Shown here piece after piece: positions 18,559 through 25,415 of a stretch of 64,000 bases of DNA. The DNA is taken from the NCBI RefSeq assembly GCF_042650885.1, contig NZ_JBHSBU010000001.1, positions 930,001 through 994,000 on the forward strand. The letters are read 5' to 3'. The translations under genes were made by a program, and so were the position numbers. Position 1 is the stretch's first letter. Each line of letters starts with the position of its first letter. Source of the stretch: Chitinimonas_A lacunae (GTDB lineage Bacteria > Pseudomonadota > Gammaproteobacteria > Burkholderiales > Chitinimonadaceae). The notes under the pieces were generated by a model, which worked only from the letters and a program-made list of their open reading frames with translations, was not told the DNA's origin and did not search any database.

Positions 18559-18724
18559 GGGGTGGCGTCCTGTCCGGGTGGGTCTTGGGTGCGGGTGAAG
18601 GACCCGCAGATGAATTTATTTATTTTTAAATATCTTAAAAACCGGATCTTGCGATTATTTGTCCTGATTTTTTCCAAAAAAGGGACACATCGGCCACCGG
18701 TTGCCAAGGCGTCCCTTCCGGCGC
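18559..18724 (-). promoter_or_regulatory. mbnA-mbnB intercistronic region
   Basis: 166 bases with an abrupt AT-rich centre (about 18608-18690) between GC-rich genes. A short hairpin GCGGGT/ACCCGC lies at 18591-18607, just before mbnB. On the minus strand a run of T residues follows CCC at about 18675-18685. Such a region after a precursor peptide gene could hold a partial terminator that makes mbnA transcripts more abundant than mbnBC, or a second promoter. Confidence 0.4.
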
Positions 18725-18817
18725 TTACACCACGCCGCAGGAATGGGCGCAGCGCGAACCGGCGCGGCCGATCACCGAAACGGCCTGCTTATTGGCGATC
18801 ACAATCTTGTTTTGCAT
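18725..18817 (-). CDS. mbnA: Methanobactin precursor peptide MbnA (30 residues)
   Basis: A gene too short for ordinary ORF calling. It encodes a leader MQNKIVIANKQAVSVIGRA followed by GS and the core RCAHSCGVV. The leader matches the MbnA pattern (basic-hydrophobic start, then VIGRA just before the core, as in methanotroph MbnA peptides). The core has two X-Cys pairs, Arg22-Cys23 and Ser26-Cys27, with the Cys-x3-Cys spacing of the Methylocystis-type peptides; His25 takes the place usually held by a small hydroxy residue. A perfect AAGGAG sits 7 bases before the ATG, inside the end of mbnH, whose stop codon overlaps the first codons. mbnB and mbnC follow on the same strand. The peptide would be modified in the cytoplasm and exported as a copper chelator. 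Confidence 0.93.
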   Translation of the reverse strand: MQNKIVIANKQAVSVIGRAGSRCAHSCGVV

Positions 18818-20013
18818 GGCGGTACTCCTTTATCAGAGGTGGACGGGCACTTTGTCCCAGTGCCCAAGGGATGGCTCGCCGTCGAGACGGCGGACGGCGA
18901 CCGGTCCGCTCGCCCTGCGGCAAACGGGTCGGCAAAACGTGGATTGGTGACGAAGTTGTGGTCGGTCAACGCTTGCAGAAACGCCACCAGATCGCGCACT
19001 TCGCGCTCGCTGACCCGAAAGCCCTCGATAAACTGGCTGCGCAGCGGGCTGGCACGCTGTCCGCGCGTCACCGCCATGCCTTTCTTGGCGTAATGGCTGC
19101 GGATGACGGCGGCCAGCGTCGGAATCGAGCCGTCATGCATATAAGGCGCGCTCAGCGCCACATTGCGCAGCGACGGCGTGCGGAATTTGCCCTCGTCGGC
19201 CGCCTCGCCGCTGAATTCGCGCAAGCCCTGCTGACCGGCCGGATAGGCACCCTGCCCGTTGAGATTGAATAAGCCGGTGTTATGAAAGCCGAGTTCCGGA
19301 AAAGCCAGGCGGCTGTGTTGCAGGTTGTCGGTGAAGTTGATGCCGCCGTGGCAGTGGTAGCACTCCATCTTTTCACCGAAGAACAGCCGTTCGCCACGAC
19401 GGGCCGCCGCGGACAGGGCATTCTTATCGCCGCCGTAACGGTAGCGGTCGTAGGGCGAATCAAACGACAGCAAGGCCCGCTCAAATGCCGCAATCGCGCG
19501 CACCACGGTGGCAAGCGAGATTTCTCCGTCGGGAAAGGCCGCCTGGAATAGCGGCGGATAGTGCGGATCACTCCGCAGCCGCGCCAACAGTTCGGCCTCG
19601 CGCCCGGCCATTCCCATCTCGACCGGATGCTCGCCAAACAGCGGCACCAGAGCCTGCTGCTCAGGCTGTTTCAGATTGGGGTTGGCCCAGGTCAGCACTG
19701 GCAGATAGGCGATATTGGCCAGCGACATGGCATTGCGCACACCACGCTGACCGGTACTGCCAAACGGCAGCGGTCGCCCGTCGCTGAAGCCGCGGGCCTG
19801 CTGGTGGCAAGTCGCGCAGGACTGGTTCTGCCGCAGCGACAGACGCCGGTCGTAAAACAGATGGCGCCCAAGCTCCACCTTGGCTTCGCTCATCGGGTTG
19901 TCGGCGGGCACCACGGGCGGCGGTACCCAGGCCGGCAGCTTCCAGTCGTAAGCCGGCTCGGCGGCCACGGCCAGCGTGCTCAGCAAGGCCAGCCCCATGC
20001 ACCAGCGTTTCAT
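18799..20013 (-). CDS. mbnH: Di-heme cytochrome c peroxidase-like protein MbnH
   Basis: A 404-residue periplasmic di-heme enzyme of the MauG/bacterial cytochrome c peroxidase superfamily. A signal peptide (cleavage near AVAAE) precedes two heme c sites, CATCH (residues 66-70) and CYHCH (218-222). In methanobactin systems MbnH pairs with MbnP and oxidises a tryptophan of MbnP to kynurenine through a high-valent bis-Fe(IV) state. The start overlaps the mbnP stop (ATGA). The last 35 or so residues, after DLVAFLQALTDHNF, extend beyond the usual family end and run 19 bases into mbnA, so translation of the two genes may be linked. Confidence 0.92.
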   Translation of the reverse strand: MKRWCMGLALLSTLAVAAEPAYDWKLPAWVPPPVVPADNPMSEAKVELGRHLFYDRRLSLRQNQSCATCHQQARGFSDGRPLPFGSTGQRGVRNAMSLANIAYLPVLTWANPNLKQPEQQALVPLFGEHPVEMGMAGREAELLARLRSDPHYPPLFQAAFPDGEISLATVVRAIAAFERALLSFDSPYDRYRYGGDKNALSAAARRGERLFFGEKMECYHCHGGINFTDNLQHSRLAFPELGFHNTGLFNLNGQGAYPAGQQGLREFSGEAADEGKFRTPSLRNVALSAPYMHDGSIPTLAAVIRSHYAKKGMAVTRGQRASPLRSQFIEGFRVSEREVRDLVAFLQALTDHNFVTNPRFADPFAAGRADRSPSAVSTASHPLGTGTKCPSTSDKGVPPCKTRL

Positions 20014-20849
20014 GGCGTCAGCCGGACGAACAAGCGCTGCATGGCGCCACCCTTGAGCCCCAGCGCAGCAAGAATGCCATGGCAGTCAGGGTCGTCACTG
20101 CCCGACATGCAGCCAGGCGGGCTGCCGGGCCAATTGCGGTCGAGCCGGGTTTGCGCAAGCAGGGCCGACAGGTCCACGCCCACCACATCGCTCTCGGGAT
20201 CAAACTGCGGCAGTTCGACCTCGACCCGATTAGGCTGACTGCAGCGGCTGGCCGGTTCGGTCGCCGAGCCAGATTGGCAGCCCGTGCTGCCCAGATGAAC
20301 CGGAAAGCCGACTCGGCCCTGTCCCACCAGTTCGAGCTTGAGAAAGCGATAGCCCCCCTGCCAGCTCCAGAACATTGCCGTCAGATTCAGCGGCGACGGC
20401 GCCAGCGTCACATCGGCGTGATTACGCGCAGGCGACAGTCCCAGGGTGAAGCGAAGGCCCCGATAGTCGCCAGCCGGCACCCGTCCACTGATCGCTTCAT
20501 GCCGACCTGGGGTGCCATTACGACACGCGCCCTCACCATGCTCGAAATCGAGCAGGGCCACGTCCTCATGCTGCCAGACGCCATCCTGTTCGAGCGTGAG
20601 CGGGACGCTCCTGCCATCGGTCTTCAACAGAGCGACCGATGAGACATAAAAGCGCAGATCGGTAGCCGTAAGCGCTGCACCGGTGCGCCCCAACTGCTCG
20701 TAACGCTGACCGCAGACAAAAGGCCGCCCCTGCAAGCTCGCGGCAAACCGCAGCGTCACGGCACGGTCGGCCATGTCCGCCTGTGCAGGTACGCCTGCCA
20801 AGGCAAGGCCCAACAGCAGGCTGTAGGGACGGATACTGCCCAAGGTCAT
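20010..20849 (-). CDS. mbnP: MbnP-type partner protein (metallo-mystery pair)
   Basis: A 279-residue periplasmic protein with a signal peptide (cleavage near PAQAD). Family features are DLRFYVSSVALL (residues 64-75), ISGRVPAGDYRGLRFTLG, and AMFWSWQGGYRFLK with Trp161 and Trp163, one of which is the likely target of MbnH. Seven or so cysteines occur in the mature part (first at 46, second at 109; a cluster near the C-terminus includes GCMSGSDDPDCHG), fitting the four-Cys motif of this family. Related proteins bind copper. The start has an excellent ribosome binding site (AGGAGGAGG). It is the first gene of mbnP-mbnH-mbnA-mbnB-mbnC, 180 bases downstream of the TonB receptor. Confidence 0.9.
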   Translation of the reverse strand: MTLGSIRPYSLLLGLALAGVPAQADMADRAVTLRFAASLQGRPFVCGQRYEQLGRTGAALTATDLRFYVSSVALLKTDGRSVPLTLEQDGVWQHEDVALLDFEHGEGACRNGTPGRHEAISGRVPAGDYRGLRFTLGLSPARNHADVTLAPSPLNLTAMFWSWQGGYRFLKLELVGQGRVGFPVHLGSTGCQSGSATEPASRCSQPNRVEVELPQFDPESDVVGVDLSALLAQTRLDRNWPGSPPGCMSGSDDPDCHGILAALGLKGGAMQRLFVRLTP

Positions 20850-21029
20850 CGGTTCCTCCTCCTGGGGCCGTCGGTGCGGAATCGTCCGACGGGCCGGATA
20901 GTCGTCTGGTGCTGGATCGGAAGACAGGGCGGGATTGGTTGTTGTGGACCCGGTCTTGAGTGTTAAGCAGGATACTTTTCTTTATCTATATATCTAGCAT
21001 CTAATCTTGAAGTGATTTGGCATTTTTTA
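20850..21029 (-). promoter_or_regulatory. AT-rich leader before mbnP with ATCTA repeats
   Basis: Between the receptor stop and mbnP. The half next to the receptor (20960-21035) is markedly AT-rich and holds three ATCTA units at 20983, 20991 and 20998 (spacing 8 and 7; TAGAT on the minus strand). This is the most likely place for an independent promoter of mbnP-mbnH-mbnABC. I see no match to a known copper-regulator box. Confidence 0.4.
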
Positions 21030-23036
21030 TTAAAACCCCGCACTGATCGCCAGCCGGTACGCTCTTCCCATCTCGGCAGTCCGTGCCGACGGGTTGGCGG
21101 ACTGATAGACCACATAGTGCTTGTCGAACAGATTGCCGATGGCGGCATCGAGCCGTAGACGGTCGTGTCCGGCCCATCGCCAGCGCAGAAACAGATCGTG
21201 CACGCCATAGCCCGCCGTTCGCCGCGCAACGGTCGCGTCATCGTTCTGCGCCGCGACGAATCGGGCGCGCCAACTGGCATCGAGCTGCTCGCCATGCCAG
21301 TCCAGCGTCAGCACCAGCTTGTCGGGCGGGGCAAACAGCGATTCGCCGCTGTCGCGGTTGCGCACCCGCAGCCGGCTGTACGCCATGGCCAATTCCCAGG
21401 CACCCCGCCGATAGGCCGCCTCCAGCTCCGCGCCATGGCGTCTGGCCTGGGCTTCGTTGCGGCTCTGGAAGATCAGGCCGGTGCCTGAAAACGGCGCGCT
21501 GCGGGTATAGCGTCCGATCACGGCCGTCGAGATCAAATCCTCGACCCGCGAGCGAAACAGCGCGCCCTGAATGCGCAAGCGGTCACCCTCGGCCAGCCAG
21601 CCACGGCGACGATAGTGGAAACCGGCTTCGACGCCACGGTCGATTTCCGGCCGCAGCGCGGGATTCGGGACGAAATTGAACAGATATTGGCTGCCGCTGA
21701 GCGACATCCCGCTCTCGCTCAGCGAAGGCGCGCGGTAAGCCTCGGCGTAGCTGGCGTAGAGCCGCCCATCGCGCCCGACTGCGCCAGTCAGGGTGAGTTT
21801 GGGCGACAGACGACCCGACGTGTCTGTCGGGCCGGTGCGGTAGCGGTCCTGCCGCACGCTGGCGATCAATTGCAGCGAGGCGTTCAGCTCGACCTCGTCT
21901 TGCAGGAAAGCGCCATAGACGGTCTGCCGTCCTGCCGGCAGCACGGGGTTGGGCTGCCCATCGTCATCGGCATGCTGGCGGTCGCGGTAGACATCGAATC
22001 CATAACTGATCCGATGATGCCGACCACCTTCTTCAAGACGCAGACTGTGAAACAGATGGCCACCGACGGTCTCGGTCAGCGTGGCACTGCGGCGCAGATT
22101 GAAATCAGGATTGGCCTCGGCCTGCTGATCGAGTTCGGTGTGGTAGAGCCCAACGCTGAAAGCCGGCTCAGCCTCGGTATCCCCGACCGTCGCCCCGAGC
22201 GAGGTCTGTACCTGACGGGTGAGATGACGCTGAACCGGCACCTGACCCGGCCCTCCCAACGCCACATCGGCCTGTGGATTATTGGGCCGCAACACGCTCT
22301 CCCGATAAGCCCGATGGCTGAAATGCAGCCGGGTGCGCGCATCCCAGCCATAAGCCAGGGTGAGCAGCCCATTGGCCGAGCGGCCGGCATTGGGCCGCAA
22401 AGTGCGACCGGCACCTTGGCGGATACGGTCCCAATCGGCCACGGCCAGCGCGGCAACCCCGTCCAGATTGCCTGAGCGGCCATCCACCCGCGTCTGCACC
22501 CGTTTTGACAGGTCGCCCGAATCGACCCCGGCCCGCCATTGGATCGCGTGGCTTTCCTCCTCAGAGAGCCGCTCGCGCGCCGACAGGGTACGCAGCGACA
22601 GCACGCCACCAAGGCCACCATTGCCATAGAGCGAGGAACTCGCTCCACGCAGCACTTCGGCACCCTCCAACAGGAAAGGATCGATATAGAGCGGAGAATG
22701 CAGGCCCGATGCGGCATTGAGCCGGACACCATCGACCAGTACCGTGATCTCCCGCCCCGAAAACCCCCGAATCGTCGGCACCCGCCCAGCCGCCCGTGGC
22801 CCGCCGCCGAAATCCACATTGGGCAGATCCTGCAACACTTCGCCAACCGTACTGGCCTGCCGACGGACAAACTCCTCGCCCTCCACCCGGCTCACCGAGG
22901 CAGCGACCTGATGCTGCGGCGTGGCGGTGCGGGTGGCGGTGACGACGACGGTTTCCAGGCTGTCGGACGTTGCCAGCGTCGGTGGACAAGCGGTGAACGC
23001 CAACAACAGCGGACGGAGGAGAACGGGGGAATTCAT
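21030..23036 (-). CDS. mbnT: TonB-dependent outer membrane receptor, probable methanobactin importer
   Basis: A 668-residue outer-membrane receptor. After the signal peptide comes a TonB box-like SLETVVVTATR, then the plug domain with PTIRGFSGREITVLVDGVRL and ASSSLYGNGGLGGV, and a beta-barrel ending in the aromatic AISAGF typical of outer-membrane proteins. The subgroup resembles hemoglobin/transferrin-type receptors. There is no N-terminal signalling (STN) domain, unlike the FecA-like MbnT of Methylosinus, which agrees with the absence of mbnI/mbnR sigma and anti-sigma genes. Position immediately upstream of mbnP-mbnH-mbnABC suggests it takes up the copper-loaded peptide; that substrate is inferred, and another metal complex is possible. 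Confidence 0.85.
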   Translation of the reverse strand: MNSPVLLRPLLLAFTACPPTLATSDSLETVVVTATRTATPQHQVAASVSRVEGEEFVRRQASTVGEVLQDLPNVDFGGGPRAAGRVPTIRGFSGREITVLVDGVRLNAASGLHSPLYIDPFLLEGAEVLRGASSSLYGNGGLGGVLSLRTLSARERLSEEESHAIQWRAGVDSGDLSKRVQTRVDGRSGNLDGVAALAVADWDRIRQGAGRTLRPNAGRSANGLLTLAYGWDARTRLHFSHRAYRESVLRPNNPQADVALGGPGQVPVQRHLTRQVQTSLGATVGDTEAEPAFSVGLYHTELDQQAEANPDFNLRRSATLTETVGGHLFHSLRLEEGGRHHRISYGFDVYRDRQHADDDGQPNPVLPAGRQTVYGAFLQDEVELNASLQLIASVRQDRYRTGPTDTSGRLSPKLTLTGAVGRDGRLYASYAEAYRAPSLSESGMSLSGSQYLFNFVPNPALRPEIDRGVEAGFHYRRRGWLAEGDRLRIQGALFRSRVEDLISTAVIGRYTRSAPFSGTGLIFQSRNEAQARRHGAELEAAYRRGAWELAMAYSRLRVRNRDSGESLFAPPDKLVLTLDWHGEQLDASWRARFVAAQNDDATVARRTAGYGVHDLFLRWRWAGHDRLRLDAAIGNLFDKHYVVYQSANPSARTAEMGRAYRLAISAGF

Positions 23037-23072
23037 GGGCGGCGACTATAGCAGCGCCGGGAAAGGAGACTG

Positions 23073-23089
23073 TGCGACATAAGGTCGCA
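23073..23089. promoter_or_regulatory. Inverted repeat upstream of the TonB receptor gene
   Basis: TGCGAC-ATAAG-GTCGCA is a perfect 6-5-6 dyad about 37 bases before the receptor start. A TATAGT sequence lies between it and the start codon (minus strand, 23045-23050). It could be an operator; no known regulator motif is assigned. Confidence 0.4.
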
Positions 23090-23195
23090 GAACGAGACCG
23101 AGGCAGATAAAGGGAGTCGCAGGCTGGTCCCAGTCCATCACCCTCTGTGCTGGCGTCGGGTCGGACCGCGCAGAGGCTCAATTAGTGGTGCTCAC

Positions 23196-23284
23196 TTAGC
23201 GCATTGCCGAACCATTCGGAGTCAGAGGGTTTCGACACCAAGCGTCAGAAACCTTGCTAGCGGCTCCGAGTTAGACGGGAACGC
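23196..23284. repeat. MITE-like element, family A copy 2
   Basis: 89 bases beginning TTAGCGCATTGCCGAACC and, on the minus strand, beginning GCGTTCCCGTCTAACTCGG. The ends are related as imperfect inverted repeats and share the CTCCGA/TCGGAG terminal block with the other copies. It lies between the receptor and the chemoreceptor gene. The whole 23090-23372 gap has no gene. Confidence 0.6.
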
Positions 23285-23372
23285 TTTCGCGTCCGAGCCG
23301 GGCCCGAACCAGTCCGGGACGCGCTTAAAAACGCAGGATCTGGAACACGTCCAGAATTATCCGTAAGCCGCG

Positions 23373-24485
23373 TCATCCCAACCTGAACACCGCCACCCGC
23401 CGCTCCAACTCCAGCGCCAGCGTGCGCAACTGCTGGGCGGTAGAGGCCGAGGACTCGGCGGCATGGGTGTTTTCTGTCGACATCTGGGCGATGGTTTCCA
23501 CCTGACCGGCGACGTCGTTGGCGACGGCAGACTGTTCCTTGAGCGAATCCCTGATCTCGCGCACCGAATTGACCACCGAGGCCGAGCTGCGGCGTATCTG
23601 ACCGATGGCCTCGCCGGCCTGAGCCGCCAGCTCCACCCCGCCTTCGACTTGTTGCACGCCGTCTTCCATCCGCTCGACCACGCCCTGGGTATTGCCCTGG
23701 ATGCGCTGGACCAGGCTGGCGATCTGGTCGGTGGCGTCAGCGCTGCGCTCGGCCAATTTGCGCACCTCATCGGCCACCACGGCAAAACCTCGCCCGCTCT
23801 CACCGGCTCGGGCCGCTTCGATGGCCGCGTTCAGGGCCAGCAGGCTGGTCTGGTCGGCAATATCCTTGATGATACGCACAAAACCACTGATGGCTTCGGC
23901 ATCGCGCCCCAGCGCGCTGACGCTGCCGGAAGCATTGCGTACCGACTCGGCAATCCGCCGCATGCTCTCAACGGTCCGCTCGATCACCACGCCGCCCTCG
24001 CTCGACATACGGCCCGACTCGGCCGAAGCCTGCTGCACTTCCTCGGCATTGCCAGCCATATGGTTGATGCTGACCGTCAATTCCTCCACCGCAGCCGCCA
24101 TCGCCGCGGCCGCGTTGTTTTGCTCATTGGTCGAGGCGGCCACCTGGGTGCTGACCCCGGCAATATCGGTGGCCGCTCCCATCAGTTCGCTTGCGCCAGC
24201 ACGAATCTCGCGCAAGGTAGCGCCAAGCTTTTCGGTCAACATCCGGGCGCTAGTGGCCACATGGCCCAGTTCGTCTTCGCCCGGCTGGGCCGATACAGCG
24301 CTGAAGTCACCTTCCGACAGCCGGGCCATTTCGCGTTCGAGCCGGCTGGAACGCTGGTTCAGGTCACTGGCAAAACCCGCGATCAGATAAGCCACCAACA
24401 GCAACATGCCGGCATTGAACACAATGCTCAGCGCCAACTTATCAATTCGGAGATCTTTTTGAAGTAGCCGGCGGCGTTCTGCCAA
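23373..24485 (-). pseudogene. Chemoreceptor, C-terminal half (HAMP and signalling domain), out of frame with N-terminal half
   Basis: This frame encodes the second membrane helix (LALSIVFNAGMLLLVAYLIA), a HAMP linker and the cytoplasmic methyl-accepting domain with its highly conserved tip (DQTSLLALNAAIEAARAGES, then GRGFAVVADEVRKLAERS). The N-terminal half lies in another frame at 24428-25315. The two join at an A5 tract (T5 at 24456-24460); one extra A would give an uninterrupted receptor reading YFKKDLRIDKLAL across the join. The first codon available here is a TTG inside the overlap and is unlikely to be used. It is therefore either an inactivated gene, a sequencing error, or a slippage site. 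Confidence 0.85.
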
Positions 24486-25315
24486 TCGCCCGACTGCAAC
24501 TGCCCGCCCATCTCGGCCCGCAGCGCCTGGATGCCTTCACGGACCGGCTGCCACTGCGCCACCATCTTGGCACCGCTGCTGGGATTGGTATCGCTGAGCA
24601 GTACCAGATCATTATCGATGTGCTCGATCAGTGACAGGATTTCACCGTTCACCAACATATCGAGCCGTCCGATCGTCTTCGGATCGACCGATTTGACCAA
24701 AGTGGCCGTCCAACCCCGGGTCTGACCGAGTCGCTCGCGCAGTCGGGGCAGCGTATCGATCATGGTGACGATCATGTAGTAGGCATCGGCCTCCGGATCG
24801 AGCAGCAGCCCCGTATCGCCTGCCACATGGTGGCGGTATTCATTGACCAAGGAAATCAACCGACTATGTTCAGCGAAATTGACCTCGACCGGCTTGCTGC
24901 GCCAACCCGACCTGATGGCCTGCCAAGCCGTGACAATGGCCTCACGCTGACTTTTCCATTGTCCGATATGGATATGCGGCAGCTCCCGCTCGCTGGCGAT
25001 CTTCTGTAACGACTGATCGATGGTCGCAACAGCCTCGGCAATCGAGGCTTCCAGCGAGGAGTCGCCGTTGAGCAGCGCCGTGGAAGCACCGCGATGCACA
25101 GCAAGCGCCTTGGCCAAGGGGGTGAAATCCTGCAGATAGACCGCCCCCTGCCGCTCCACCTCATCGCGCACCACGGCGCGGTAGCCATCGCGCAGCGAAC
25201 CACTCAGTATCCAGATTCCCGGCCCCACCGACAGCAGAAAGATCAGCAGAAATTTCCTGCGGAAACTCAAGCGTTGCGACAGTCTGCGTGCGGGCTGCAA
25301 TAAGACTTCGAACAT
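24428..25315 (-). pseudogene. Chemoreceptor, N-terminal sensory half, ends by frameshift
   Basis: This frame encodes the first membrane helix (KFLLIFLLSVGPGIWIL, residues 21-37) and a helical periplasmic sensor domain of about 240 residues, then terminates within the expected second membrane helix after a frameshift at the A5 tract. The ATG has a good ribosome binding site (GGGGAG). The ligand is unknown. If the frame is intact in the living strain, the full receptor would be about 640 residues and work with a CheA/CheW system. Confidence 0.85.
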
Positions 25316-25415
25316 GGCTCCCCTTTCTCCTTGTCGGCTGCGTGATCGATGCGTGAGCGATAAGCCGGTTCAGTATGGACGATGAGATTGAGGATAGCGG
25401 GATCGGGCCATGGGA

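Noticed and set aside
18501..18707. A 68-codon minus-strand frame between mbnA and mbnB
   Set aside because: It overlaps the start of mbnB in another frame, has no ribosome binding site and shows no leader or core pattern of a precursor peptide.
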